NCBI GenBank assembly: GCA_963695155.1
Contig: CAVOGD010000004.1
Location: 1-51,427, forward strand
Direction of reading: 5' to 3'
DNA length: 51,427 bases
Origin: SG8-30 sp963695155
Lineage (GTDB): Bacteria > Pseudomonadota > Gammaproteobacteria > Steroidobacterales > Steroidobacteraceae
Shown piece by piece: positions 8,022-17,000 of this stretch; within the stretch, counting starts at the first letter, position 1, and every line of letters starts with the position of its first letter. The position numbers were made by a program, and so were the translations under genes. The notes under the pieces were generated by a model that ran no database searches, was not told the origin of the DNA, and was given only the letters and a program-made list of their open reading frames with translations.

Positions 8022-9485
8022 ATGAAGTACAAGGACCTGCGCGACTTCATCGCCCTGCTCGAACAGCGCGGGCTGCTCAAGCGCATCGGCGTCGAGGTCA
8101 GCCCTCGCCTCGAGATGACCGAAGTCTGCGACCGCACGCTCAAGGCGGGCGGGCCGGCGCTGCTGTTCGAGCGCCCGACCGGGCACGACATTCCCGTGCT
8201 CGCCAACCTGTTCGGGACACCCGAGCGGATCGCGCTGGCCCTGGGCCAGGATGACGCACGGGACCTGCGGCAGGTCGGCCTGCTGCTGGCGGCGCTGCGC
8301 GAACCCGAGCCGCCGCAGGGGCTGAAGGACGCGTGGGACAAGCTGCCGCTGCTCAAAAAGGCGCTGGACATGGCGCCGAAGGAAGTGCGCGATGCGCCCT
8401 GCCGCGAGCAGGTCCTCGAGGGCGTCGACGTGGACCTGGGCCGGTATCCCGTGCAGACCTGCTGGCCCGGTGATGCCGGCCCGCTGATCACGTGGGGGCT
8501 GGTCGTGACCCGCGGGCCCGAGCGGCCGCGGCAGAACCTGGGCATCTACCGCCAGCAGGTGATCGGCCGCAACCGCACCATCATGCGCTGGCTGCCGCAG
8601 CGCGGCGGCGCGCTCGACTTCCGCGCCTGGCAGGCCGCGCACCCGGGCGAGCCGTTCCCCGTCGCGGTGGCGCTGGGCGCCGATCCGGCCACGATCCTGG
8701 CCGCGGTGACGCCGGTGCCCGACACGCTGTCCGAATACGCCTTCGCCGGGCTGCTGCGCGGCAGCCGCACCGAGGTCGTGCGCTGCGCAGGTTCGGACCT
8801 GCAGGTGCCGGCCAGCGCGGAGATCGTCCTGACGGGCCACATCGTGCCGGGCGACACGGCGCCCGAGGGGCCGTTCGGCGACCACACCGGCTACTACAAC
8901 GAGGTCGAGACCTTCCCGGTGTTCACGATCGACGCGATCAGCCAGCGCCGCGCGCCCATCTACCACAGCACCTACACGGGCCGCCCGCCGGACGAGCCGG
9001 CCATGCTGGGCGCGGCGCTCAACGAGTTGTTCGTGCCGCTGCTGCAGAAGCAGTTCCCGGAGATCGTGGACTTCTACCTGCCGCCGGAGGGCTGCTCCTA
9101 CCGGCTGGCCGTGGTCACGATCCGCAAGCGCTATCCGGGACACGCCAAGCGCGTGATGATGGGCGTGTGGTCGTTCCTCACGCAGTTCATGTACACCAAG
9201 TTCATCGTCGTGACGGACGACGACATCGACGCGCGCGACTGGAAGGACGTGGTGTGGGCGATGGCGACGCGCATGGATCCGGCGCGCGACACGGTGATCG
9301 TGGAGAACACGCCGATCGACTACCTGGACTTCGCCTCGCCGGTCGCCGGGCTGGGCGGCAAGATCGGCTTCGACGCGACCAACAAGTGGCCCGCCGAGAC
9401 GAGCCGCCGGTGGGGCACGCCGATCGCGATGAGCGAGGAAGTCAGGCGCCGCGTGGACGAGTTGTGGCCCGCGCTGGGGATCTAG
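8022..9485 (+). CDS. ubiD: 3-polyprenyl-4-hydroxybenzoate decarboxylase UbiD
   Basis: 487-aa prenylated-FMN-dependent decarboxylase that removes the carboxyl group of polyprenyl-hydroxybenzoate in ubiquinone synthesis. Visible conserved segments are the N-terminal MKYKDLRDFIALLEQRG, the prFMN/metal-site region GIYRQQVIGRN, and EGPFGDHTGYYNEVE with the catalytic acidic residues. The length matches the E. coli enzyme. The ATG at 8022 matches the family N-terminus; the frame is open for 24 more codons upstream without similarity. The flavin prenyltransferase UbiX is not in this window. Confidence 0.96.
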   Translation: MKYKDLRDFIALLEQRGLLKRIGVEVSPRLEMTEVCDRTLKAGGPALLFERPTGHDIPVLANLFGTPERIALALGQDDARDLRQVGLLLAALREPEPPQGLKDAWDKLPLLKKALDMAPKEVRDAPCREQVLEGVDVDLGRYPVQTCWPGDAGPLITWGLVVTRGPERPRQNLGIYRQQVIGRNRTIMRWLPQRGGALDFRAWQAAHPGEPFPVAVALGADPATILAAVTPVPDTLSEYAFAGLLRGSRTEVVRCAGSDLQVPASAEIVLTGHIVPGDTAPEGPFGDHTGYYNEVETFPVFTIDAISQRRAPIYHSTYTGRPPDEPAMLGAALNELFVPLLQKQFPEIVDFYLPPEGCSYRLAVVTIRKRYPGHAKRVMMGVWSFLTQFMYTKFIVVTDDDIDARDWKDVVWAMATRMDPARDTVIVENTPIDYLDFASPVAGLGGKIGFDATNKWPAETSRRWGTPIAMSEEVRRRVDELWPALGI

Positions 9486-9513
9486 GGGCGGTGCCGGCGT
9501 CAGCGGGGCAGGA

Positions 9514-9573
9514 GGGGTCAGACCCCAATATTCCTTTCCGGGGTCTGACCCCTCTCAGGGGTCTGACCCCTCC
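9514..9573. repeat. GGGGTCTGACCCC palindromic repeats (locus 2)
   Basis: Three copies: GGGGTCAGACCCC at 9514-9526, and GGGGTCTGACCCC at 9540-9552 and 9558-9570. The last two run into the 3' end of the neighbouring epimerase gene, supplying its final codons and stop. Confidence 0.9.
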
Positions 9574-10430
9574 GCAAGACTCGCGCGCACGCCGTCCTCC
9601 AGCTCCGCATAACGCAGCGCCACGCCCAGCTCCTCGCGCATTCTCTGCGTCGAGACGCGGCGCGACTCGCCGAGGAAGGACCAGGTGGCCGCGGACATCT
9701 GCTGCCGTGCCTGCTCCCGCGGCAGCTCCCGCGGCGGCGGCAGCCCGGCCAGCCGCGCCACGGTCCTGAAATACGCGGTCGAGCTCGCGTGGTTCCCGTC
9801 GCCGACGTTGTACACACGGTCCTGCGCGGCCGGCGCGGTGGCCGCGGCGACACAAACGTCGACCAGGTCGTCCACGTGGATGCGGTTGCCGGGTCCCGCC
9901 TCGGCCTCGGCCACGGCGGGGTCGCCGCGGCGCAGCCGCTCGAGCGGCAGCCGGCCGGGTCCGTAGATGCCGGGCACCCGCAGCACCACCCACGGAATGT
10001 CATGGCTTTCGCAATGTGCGCGCACGGCGCGCTCGGCATCGTCGCGCGCCTGCGCGCGCGCAGTGGTCGGGTTCACGGGCGTGTCCTCGGTCACGGTCGC
10101 GCCCGCCGCATCGCCGTACACGCCGGTCGTGCTCATGTACACGAAGCGGGCCGGGCGGCCGGCGAGGGCGGCCAGCGCGCGGCGCACCCGCGGATCGCGC
10201 CCTTCCGGCGGCGGCGGCACGAGGTAGAAGACGCGCTGGCCGTGCACGTCCAGCGGCGTGGCGGCAGCGGCGTCCAGGTCCCAGGCCGCGGCATCGATGC
10301 CCTGGCCGCGCAGCCGGCCGGCGCCGGCCGGCGAGCCGGTGAGGGCGCGCACCGGGCCGTCCAGGCGCCTGGCCAGCCGTGCGCCCACATAACCGCAGCC
10401 GACGATGGTGAATGCGTGGCGGGTCGCCAT
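9555..10430 (-). CDS. NAD-dependent epimerase/dehydratase family protein (YeeZ-like)
   Basis: 291-aa Rossmann-fold protein of the extended short-chain dehydrogenase type. It begins MATRHAFTIVGCGYVGARLA with the nucleotide-binding GCGYVG, and has YMSTTGVYGD and later VLRVPGIYGPGR as family motifs; the catalytic Tyr-x-x-x-Lys is not obvious. It is the third gene of hemC-hemD-epimerase, starting 8 nt after the hemD stop. The C-terminal residues EGSDP and stop are encoded by a copy of the GGGGTCTGACCCC repeat, so the natural 3' end may have been replaced. Substrate unknown. Confidence 0.85.
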   Translation of the reverse strand: MATRHAFTIVGCGYVGARLARRLDGPVRALTGSPAGAGRLRGQGIDAAAWDLDAAAATPLDVHGQRVFYLVPPPPEGRDPRVRRALAALAGRPARFVYMSTTGVYGDAAGATVTEDTPVNPTTARAQARDDAERAVRAHCESHDIPWVVLRVPGIYGPGRLPLERLRRGDPAVAEAEAGPGNRIHVDDLVDVCVAAATAPAAQDRVYNVGDGNHASSTAYFRTVARLAGLPPPRELPREQARQQMSAATWSFLGESRRVSTQRMREELGVALRYAELEDGVRASLAEGSDP

Positions 10431-10438
10431 GACCGCGC

Positions 10439-11215
10439 TCAGGGCCGGGGCGCCGACCGCCAGCCGACCAGCGCGGCGACCAGCGAGGTGTCGTCGGGGC
10501 CCTCGGCGAGGATGACGGGCGAGCCGAGGCGCAGGGCGGCGGCGTGCTCGGCCACGCGGCGCGCGCCCGTGACCAGCGCCGTCGAGTCCATCAGTTCGCG
10601 GCAGCGCGGCGTGACGATGCCGAGCAGCGCGTCGAGCAACTCGCTGCTGGTCGCCGTGTAGACGTGGATCGCACCCTGGCGCCACAACAACTCGACCCGC
10701 TGCAGCGCCTGCGGCGACGGTTGCGCCGGCCGGCGGTCGTACACCTCCGCGTAGGTCACGCTGGCGCCGCGTTCGGCCAGCGCGTCGCCCAGCAGCTCGC
10801 GGCCGCCGCGGCCGCGCACGATCAGCACGCGCTGGCCGGTCATGTGGCGCAGTTCCGGGCAGGCCAGCAGCGCCTCGCTGTCGTAGCCGTCCCTGGGCAC
10901 CAGCGCGACGCGATGACCGGCGATGTTGAGCGCGGCGGCGGTGGCGCGGCCGATGGCGGCGACCGTGAGGTCGCGCCGCTGCGCCAGCAGGTCGGCGCCG
11001 AAGCGCACGGCGTTGGCGCTCACGAAGATGACCAGGTGATAGCGGTCCACCGGGCCCACCGCCGCGCGCACGGCGGGCAGTTCGGGCGCGGCGTGGATCT
11101 CGAGGGCGGGCAGGCACAGCGTCGAGCCGCCGCGCGACTCGATCAGCTTGCACAGTCCATGTGCCTGGTGCTCGGGCCGGGTGACCAGCACGCCGACGCC
11201 TGCCAGGCGGTTCAT
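10439..11215 (-). CDS. hemD: Uroporphyrinogen-III synthase
   Basis: 258-aa enzyme that cyclises hydroxymethylbilane to uroporphyrinogen III with inversion of ring D. The N-terminus GVGVLVTRPEHQA, then LVIFVSANAV, VLIVRGRGGRELL and the late HVYTATSSELL segment are typical of HemD, a family with few invariant residues. It starts 2 nt after the hemC stop, which makes the assignment secure. Co-transcription with hemC is nearly certain. Confidence 0.95.
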   Translation of the reverse strand: MNRLAGVGVLVTRPEHQAHGLCKLIESRGGSTLCLPALEIHAAPELPAVRAAVGPVDRYHLVIFVSANAVRFGADLLAQRRDLTVAAIGRATAAALNIAGHRVALVPRDGYDSEALLACPELRHMTGQRVLIVRGRGGRELLGDALAERGASVTYAEVYDRRPAQPSPQALQRVELLWRQGAIHVYTATSSELLDALLGIVTPRCRELMDSTALVTGARRVAEHAAALRLGSPVILAEGPDDTSLVAALVGWRSAPRP

Positions 11216-11217
11216 GG

Positions 11218-12153
11218 TCAGTGCCCGGCCGCGGCGCGCAGCGCGTCGAGCAGCGGGCCGGCGCCGGCATCCAGCAGGCGCCCGGCCAGCGCATCGCCCA
11301 GCGCGGCGGCGCTGCCGGCTTCGCCCGCGACGACGTCGGCGTACAGGGTGCTGCCGTCGGGCGCGCCCACCATGCCGCGCAGGCTCAGGCGGTTGCCGGA
11401 CAGCTCGGCGAAGCCGGCGATGGGCGACTGGCAACTGCCCTGCAGGCGGGCCGCGAAGGCGCGCTCCGCGTCGAGGCAGCTGCGCGTCGGGCCGTGCTCC
11501 AGCGCGGCGACGTAGCGGCGGGTCGCGGCATCGTCGCTGCGGCACTCGATGCCGATGATCGCCTGGCCCACCGCGGGCAGCGAACTCGCGGTCGGCACCA
11601 GCGAGGCGATGCGCGCCGCGAGCCCCAGGCGCATGAGCCCGGCGGCCGCCAGGATGATGGCGTCGTAGGCCTCCTCGTCGAGCTTGCGCAATCGCGTCTC
11701 GACGTTGCCGCGCAGGGGCAGGATCGTGAAGTCGGGGCGGGCGTGCAGCAGCTGGCACTGGCGGCGCAGGCTGGAGGTGCCGATGCGCGCACCCTGCGGC
11801 AGCTCGTCGAGGCGCGCATAGCGGTTGGACACGAACGCGTCGTGCGGGTCGGCGCGCTCGAGCACGCTGGCCAGCATCATGCCCGCGGGCAAGTCGGCCG
11901 GCACGTCCTTCATGGAGTGGACGGCCAGTTCCGCGCGGCCCTCGAACATGGCCACCTCGAGTTCCTTGATGAACAGGCCCTTGCCGCCGATCTCGGCCAG
12001 CGCGCGGTCGAGGATGCGGTCGCCCTCGGTGACCATGGGCACCAGCTCGACCGCGAGGCCGGGATGGGCTTCGCGCAGCAGCGCCGCGACATGTTCCGCC
12101 TGCCACAGGGCGAGGCGGCTGCGGCGGGTGGCGATCCGTAGCGTCTTTTGCAT
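11218..12153 (-). CDS. hemC: Porphobilinogen deaminase (hydroxymethylbilane synthase)
   Basis: 311-aa enzyme that polymerises four porphobilinogens. The N-terminal LRIATRRSRLALWQA, the active-site block AELAVHSMKDVPADLP and the dipyrromethane-cofactor cysteine at residue 241 in LQGSCQSPIAG are present. The more common context of this Cys is GGCQVP, so the Ser at the preceding position is a mild variation. The ATG at 12153 matches the family start. It is divergent from the bactofilin-like gene; the 102-bp gap would hold both promoters. Confidence 0.97.
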   Translation of the reverse strand: MQKTLRIATRRSRLALWQAEHVAALLREAHPGLAVELVPMVTEGDRILDRALAEIGGKGLFIKELEVAMFEGRAELAVHSMKDVPADLPAGMMLASVLERADPHDAFVSNRYARLDELPQGARIGTSSLRRQCQLLHARPDFTILPLRGNVETRLRKLDEEAYDAIILAAAGLMRLGLAARIASLVPTASSLPAVGQAIIGIECRSDDAATRRYVAALEHGPTRSCLDAERAFAARLQGSCQSPIAGFAELSGNRLSLRGMVGAPDGSTLYADVVAGEAGSAAALGDALAGRLLDAGAGPLLDALRAAAGH

Positions 12154-12255
12154 CGCGCCATTCTGCCACGACCGCAGGGTGCATTGGCCGCGGCGGCGGC
12201 CTAGGATAGGGCATCGCCCGGCCGCTTCCGGCCGCCGCAAGACGGAGATTCCTCC

Positions 12256-13380
12256 ATGACAGCCCGCATCCCCGCACTCGTCACCGCCCTGCTGTTCGCG
12301 CTGGTGCCGCTGGCCGGCCAGGCCGCCGACCAGGCCGAGGCCCGCCTGGGCGACGGCCGGTTCCTGGCCGGCGACGACGTCGCCCTGACCGAGACCGTGG
12401 ACGGCAACGCCTTCATTGCCGGCGGCCGCGCCCGCATCGACGGCCGCATCGGCGGCAACGCGGTCGCGACCGGCGGCGTCGTGGAAATCCGCGGCGACAT
12501 CGACGAGGACGTGCTGGCCGCGGGCGGCGACGTCGGCATTGACGCCAACGTGCGCGGCGACGTGCGCGCGGCCGGCGGCACGGTCTCCATCGAACGCGAC
12601 GCCACCATCAGCGGCAACGCCACGCTGGCCGGCGGCAGCATCAACGTCAGCGGCCTGGTCGAGGGCAAGCTGCGCGCCTTCGGTGGTGTGGTGCGCCTCG
12701 ACGGCGAGATCGGCGGCGACGCGGAAGTGGCTGCCGAGGAGATCTACGTCGGCCCGCAGGCGCGCATCGCCGGCCGGCTGTTGTACCGCGGGCCGCAGGC
12801 GCCGCAGGTCGTCGAGGGAGCGGTCATCGACGGCGGCATCGAGCGCGGCCGCAACGTGTGGCAGGACATCGACGAGGACGGGAAGGTCGCACGGGCCGTG
12901 AGCCGCGTGTTGCGGGTGCTGTGGTTCACCGGCGTGCTGGTGCTGGGCGCGCTCCTGGTGCTGGTCCTGCCGCGCTTCACGCGCGAGGCGGCGGCCACGG
13001 TGCGCAACAGCGCGCCGGCCAGCCTCGGCCTGGGCTTTGCGATGCTGGTGCTGGTGCCGGTACTCGCCGTGTTCCTGTGCCTGACGATCATCGGCATCCC
13101 GCTGGCCTTTGCAGTGCTGCTGGGTTACGGCCTGCTGTTGATGCTGGGGTTCCTGACCGGCGCATTGTTCCTGGGCGACACGGTGCTGGGCGCGGCGAAG
13201 CCGGCCAGCGCCGAGTCGAGCGGCTGGCGCATCCTGTTCCTGCTGCTGGCGCTGATCGCGATCGCCTTCATGCGGCGCGTGCCGTGGATCGGCGACCTGG
13301 CCGTATTCGTGCTGTTCCTGGCGGGGCTGGGCGCCTTCACGCTGCGCAGCTTCCGCGGCTACAAGGGCTCGCCGGGCTAG
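12256..13380 (+). CDS. Bactofilin-like polymer-forming membrane protein
   Basis: 374 aa in three parts. A signal peptide (to about residue 23) is followed by a right-handed beta-helix-like region (residues ~30-170) built from repeats such as GGNAVATGGVVEIRGDIDED, as in polymer-forming cytoskeletal (bactofilin/DUF583) proteins. The C-terminal third holds four or five transmembrane helices. The signal peptide suggests that, unlike classical bactofilins, the beta-helix is outside the cytoplasm. It sits on the opposite strand between hemC and algR, interrupting an order otherwise found as algZ-algR-hemC-hemD in pseudomonads. Confidence 0.75.
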   Translation: MTARIPALVTALLFALVPLAGQAADQAEARLGDGRFLAGDDVALTETVDGNAFIAGGRARIDGRIGGNAVATGGVVEIRGDIDEDVLAAGGDVGIDANVRGDVRAAGGTVSIERDATISGNATLAGGSINVSGLVEGKLRAFGGVVRLDGEIGGDAEVAAEEIYVGPQARIAGRLLYRGPQAPQVVEGAVIDGGIERGRNVWQDIDEDGKVARAVSRVLRVLWFTGVLVLGALLVLVLPRFTREAAATVRNSAPASLGLGFAMLVLVPVLAVFLCLTIIGIPLAFAVLLGYGLLLMLGFLTGALFLGDTVLGAAKPASAESSGWRILFLLLALIAIAFMRRVPWIGDLAVFVLFLAGLGAFTLRSFRGYKGSPG

Positions 13381-13381
13381 C

Positions 13382-14107
13382 TCAGCGCAGGCGGCGCGCG
13401 ACCTCGGCGGCGAGGCGGCGGCTGACCTGCAGGTCGCCGCCGCCGTGCCGCAGGCGCACCACGCAGGCGCCGTCCGCGGCGCGCTCCAGCGCCTCGATGT
13501 GAACGACCGCCACCAGCGCGCTGCGGTGCACGCGCACGAACTGCCGCGCGAACTCCTCCTCCAGCGAGCGCAGCGAGTCCTCGATCAGGTCCTCGCCGCC
13601 CAGGTGGCGCACCGTCGTGTACTTCTGCTCGGCGAAGAAGAACAGGATGTCGGCGACCGGGATCAGCTTGAGCTGGTCGCGCACCCGGGCCGTGACGTGG
13701 CTGCGGGCCTCGACCGCCTCGGCGATCCGCGCCAGCTGCGCGCGGCTCGGGCGCTGCGCGCGCTCCAGCGCGGCGGCCAGCCGCTCGCGCCGGATCGGCT
13801 TGAGCAGGTACCCGGAGGCCTCCACGTCGAAGGCCTCCAGCGCATGCTGCTCGTAGGCGGTGGTGAAGATGACGGCGGGCGGCTCGGGCAGCAGGGCGAG
13901 CTGGCGCGCCGCCTCCAGGCCGCCCATGCCGGGCATGCGGATGTCGAGCAGCACCACGTCGGGGTTCGCGGCGCGCGCCAGTTCCAGCGCTTCCTCGCCG
14001 GTGCCCGCCTCGCCGGCGCAGTCGGCGTCCGGCAATTCGTCCAGCATGCGCCGCAGGCGCGCGCGGGCCGGCGGCTCGTCGTCCACGACCAGGACGCGCG
14101 TGGTCAC
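13382..14107 (-). CDS. algR: LytTR-family response regulator, AlgR-like
   Basis: 241 aa. A CheY-like receiver (VLVVDDEPPAR; phospho-acceptor Asp55 in LLDIRMPGMGG; conserved Lys in YLLKPI) is followed by a LytTR DNA-binding domain from about residue 140 (FFAEQKYTTVRH, QFVRVHRSALV). The GTG start overlaps the stop of the sensor gene (GTGA), so the pair is translationally coupled. Proximity to hemC/hemD and sensor type match Pseudomonas AlgR, which controls alginate, twitching and cyanide genes there; targets here are unknown. Confidence 0.88.
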   Translation of the reverse strand: MTTRVLVVDDEPPARARLRRMLDELPDADCAGEAGTGEEALELARAANPDVVLLDIRMPGMGGLEAARQLALLPEPPAVIFTTAYEQHALEAFDVEASGYLLKPIRRERLAAALERAQRPSRAQLARIAEAVEARSHVTARVRDQLKLIPVADILFFFAEQKYTTVRHLGGEDLIEDSLRSLEEEFARQFVRVHRSALVAVVHIEALERAADGACVVRLRHGGGDLQVSRRLAAEVARRLR

Positions 14108-15192
14108 CGTGGGGCCTCCAGCGGGAAGCGCAGCGTCGCCACGAAGCGGTTCGGCGATTCCTCGATGACCAGCGCGGCCTCGCCCGGGAACATCAGGTCG
14201 AGCCGCTGGCGCACGTTGTCCAGGCCGATGCGGCTGCCGCCGGCGCGCCGCGGCCGGGTCGAATCCACCGGGTTCTCCACCGACAGCTCGAGGAAGCGGC
14301 CCTGGCGCCGCCCGCGCACGGTGATGGTGCCGCCGCCGGCCAGCGGCTCGAGGCCGTGGTACACGGCGTTCTCGAGCAGCGGCTGCAGCACCAGCGCCGG
14401 GACCACCACGTCGCGCGGCAGGTCGCCCAGTTGCCAGTCCACCTGCAGCCGGTCGCCGAGGCGCAGGCCCTCGATGCGCGCGTAGGTCTGCGCGATCTCG
14501 ATCTCCTCGGCCAGCGGAATGTGGTCGCGTCCCTCGCGCATCGAGATGCGCAGCAGGTCGGCCAGGTCGGCCACCGCCTCCTCGGCCTGCGCCGGGTCGG
14601 TGCGCGTCAGCGAGGCGATGGCGTTCATGGTGTTGAACAGGAAGTGCGGCCGGATCCGCGCCTGCAGCGCACGCACCCGCGCGGCCGCCTCCGCCTCGAC
14701 GTTGCGCTTCCACTGCTGCGACACGTAGAAGTAGCGCAGCGCCAGCCCGCCGGCGATCGCGCAGACGAACAGGTTGCGCAGCAGGACCGCCAGGTTGTCG
14801 GCATCCAGGGTGCGCGAAGCCTCGCCGAGCAGCCGCCCGTAGCTGGCCTCCAGCCACCAGGCCGCCAGCGTGACCAGCGTGGTGACGCCCAGCATCAGGA
14901 GCAACGCCAGGAGGCTGCCCAGGCGCGCGTCGGTGCGCTGCAGGCGGCCGCGCGCCGCGCACAACAGCGCGGCCGAGCCCAGGCCGATCCACAGCAGGAA
15001 CAGCGAGGTGCGCGCCAGGTCGGGCCAGAACTGCTCGCCGATGCCGAAGCGCGCCAGCGTGATGAGCACCGCCACCAGTTCGGCGATCAGCACCACCGCC
15101 AGCACGTGGCCCGCGGCGCAGAAGTCCGGCAGGTAGAAGCGCGGCCGCTCCACGGCGGTTCGCCTGACGGGCGCTGCGGGCGCGCCGGCCAC
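14104..15192 (-). CDS. algZ: Sensor histidine kinase, AlgZ/FimS (LytS-type)
   Basis: 362-aa inner-membrane sensor. Four hydrophobic segments lie between residues ~25 and 155, then the His_kinase domain with the phospho-acceptor His183 in QARIRPHFLFNTMNA and a degenerate ATPase domain (LVLQPLLENAVYHGL; GGSRIGLDNVRQRL). This is the unorthodox LytS/YehU family that pairs with LytTR regulators. The GTG start lies one base after the stop of the upstream dehydrogenase gene, so all three may be one transcript. Confidence 0.87.
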   Translation of the reverse strand: MAGAPAAPVRRTAVERPRFYLPDFCAAGHVLAVVLIAELVAVLITLARFGIGEQFWPDLARTSLFLLWIGLGSAALLCAARGRLQRTDARLGSLLALLLMLGVTTLVTLAAWWLEASYGRLLGEASRTLDADNLAVLLRNLFVCAIAGGLALRYFYVSQQWKRNVEAEAAARVRALQARIRPHFLFNTMNAIASLTRTDPAQAEEAVADLADLLRISMREGRDHIPLAEEIEIAQTYARIEGLRLGDRLQVDWQLGDLPRDVVVPALVLQPLLENAVYHGLEPLAGGGTITVRGRRQGRFLELSVENPVDSTRPRRAGGSRIGLDNVRQRLDLMFPGEAALVIEESPNRFVATLRFPLEAPR

Positions 15193-15193
15193 G

Positions 15194-16066
15194 TCAGGCG
15201 CCCCGCCCGAACAGCGCGTCCTTCAGGCGGAACAGCGCCGAGACGTCTTCCTCGCCGTGACCCTGCGCGACCAGTTCCGCATAGGCCGCCAGCGTGTCCT
15301 CGACCAGCGGCAGCGCGACGCCGTGGCGCGCCGCCATCTCGCGGCAGATGCGCAGGTCCTTGGCGTGCAGCTGCACGCGGAACCCGGCCGGGAACTCGCC
15401 GCGCGCCATGAACGGCGCGCGGTGCACGAAGTACCAGCTCGAGCCCGCGCCCTGGCCCAGCGTCGCGATCACCTTGTCGAGCGGCAGGCCCTCGGCGCGC
15501 GCAAACGCCATCGCCTCGGCGGCCGCCTGGATGGCGCCCGCGCACAGTATCTGGTTGGTGGCCTTGGCGGATTGCCCGAAGCCATTCGGGCCGATCAGCA
15601 CCACCGTCTTGCCCAGCGTCTCCAGCATGGGGCGGGCGCGCTCGAAGGTGGCTTCGTCGCCGCCGCACATGATGGCCAGCGTGGCCTTGCGCGCGCCCTC
15701 GACGCCGCCGCTGACCGGGCAATCCAGGAAGCCGGCGCCGTCGGCAGCCAGCAACGCTGCGGCGCGGCGCGCGGTGGCCGCGCTCACCGTCGAGAAGTCC
15801 ATGACGATCGCGCCGCGGCGCAGGTGACCCGCCAGCTGGCCGACGACGGACAGCACGTCGTCGTCGGCGGACACGCAGAGGCAGACGAGGTCGCAGGCCG
15901 CGGCCAGCTCGGCCGGGTCGGCGAAGGCGCGCACGCCGGTCGCGGCGGCAAAGGCCTGGGCGCGGGTGGTCGTGCGATTCCACACGCCCCCCAGCAATCC
16001 GGCGCGGGCGAGGTTGCGGGCCATGGGGTCACCCAGGGCGCCCAGTCCGATGAATCCGGCTTGCAT
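15194..16066 (-). CDS. 3-hydroxyisobutyrate dehydrogenase-family (beta-hydroxyacid) dehydrogenase
   Basis: 290-aa NAD(P)-dependent oxidoreductase. Glycine-rich nucleotide motif GFIGLGALGDPMARNL (4-19), substrate-binding segment FLDCPVSGGVEGARKATL, and the catalytic-Lys region GFGQSAKATNQIL are intact. A GGAGG ribosome-binding site lies 8 nt before the ATG at 16066. Members reduce tartronate semialdehyde, succinic semialdehyde, glyoxylate or 3-hydroxyisobutyrate; specificity is not evident. It is the promoter-proximal gene before algZ-algR. Confidence 0.9.
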   Translation of the reverse strand: MQAGFIGLGALGDPMARNLARAGLLGGVWNRTTTRAQAFAAATGVRAFADPAELAAACDLVCLCVSADDDVLSVVGQLAGHLRRGAIVMDFSTVSAATARRAAALLAADGAGFLDCPVSGGVEGARKATLAIMCGGDEATFERARPMLETLGKTVVLIGPNGFGQSAKATNQILCAGAIQAAAEAMAFARAEGLPLDKVIATLGQGAGSSWYFVHRAPFMARGEFPAGFRVQLHAKDLRICREMAARHGVALPLVEDTLAAYAELVAQGHGEEDVSALFRLKDALFGRGA

Positions 16067-16138
16067 GACAGGGCCTCCGCGCGTGGCGCGATGCCTATTC
16101 TGCACGAAAGCGCCGCCGCGGCGGCGGGCGGGCCGGGC

Positions 16139-16597
16139 TCAGCTGCAGTATTCGTCCACGGCCTGGCGGGCGGCGATGCGCGCCTTCATCAGTTCCTCGT
16201 CGCTGAGGTACACGCGCTGGCCGTCCTTGTCCTCGCGGAACAGGCGGCGCGACTCGACGTAGGTCTTGTAGCGCTCCTGCGCCTGCTTGCACTGCTCGGA
16301 GCGCGCCTTGTCGAGGTCCTGCTGCACGCCGGCGACGGTGGCGCTGCTGGCGGCCGGCTGGCCGACCGGCCGGGTGACCGGCGGCGAAGACCCGGAACCC
16401 TCGTCCTGGTCCGTCTCCTCGTCGACCAGTCCGGGATCGCGCTCGAACACGCCGAGCAGCTTGGCGTCAGCCTGGGTGGGCGGCCGGTCCGTGTAATAGA
16501 CCTGGCCCCGGGTGTCCACCCACTTGTAGACCGTCTCGGCCACGGCGGTGGTCGCGAGTCCCGCGAGCATGATCGTCACGAGGATTGTGCGCAGCAT
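16139..16597 (-). CDS. DUF4124-domain secreted protein
   Basis: 152 aa with a signal peptide (MLRTILVTIMLAGLATTAVA) and the DUF4124 motif ETVYKWVDTRGQVYYTDRPP directly after it. The rest is a low-complexity linker and a charged helical C-terminus (residues ~90-150). DUF4124 proteins are common in gammaproteobacterial envelopes; their function is unknown. It probably has its own promoter. Confidence 0.85.
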   Translation of the reverse strand: MLRTILVTIMLAGLATTAVAETVYKWVDTRGQVYYTDRPPTQADAKLLGVFERDPGLVDEETDQDEGSGSSPPVTRPVGQPAASSATVAGVQQDLDKARSEQCKQAQERYKTYVESRRLFREDKDGQRVYLSDEELMKARIAARQAVDEYCS

Positions 16598-17000
16598 GTC
16601 CTTACTCCAGCCAGACTGGCCAAACGCGGCGGGTCGGTCGCGGCCGCACGCCCATACACTACGTCAAGTCTGCCGTGGCCGGGTCCGCAAACCCTTGACG
16701 GCGGTCACAGTTGGCGGCATCGCAACCGGCCGGTTCCCTGCCGGCGGCAGTCTAGCGAATGTGACCGGCCCGGGCAGCACGGGTTCCGCGCCCGGGCGGC
16801 CGTCCCCGGGCCCGTCTTTCTGCGCGGATCCACCGGATTACCGCCGGCCGGGGCCCGGGCAGCCCGTCTAGCCTCGCCGGACGAGTCACCGCAGGCGCAT
16901 ACCGCCATGCCCACACCGCACGGCCCAGAGGCAACCCGTCCCCGGGCGCTTGACGCTGCCAGTCGCGCGCTTGAAGCTTGGCGCTTCACGGAGGCCTGCC
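16598..17000. other. Intergenic region between divergent DUF4124 gene and ubiK
   Basis: About 400 bp with no supported gene. It should contain two divergent promoters, but I see no pair of boxes good enough to call. A GGAGG ribosome-binding site for ubiK lies at its right edge. Confidence 0.5.
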
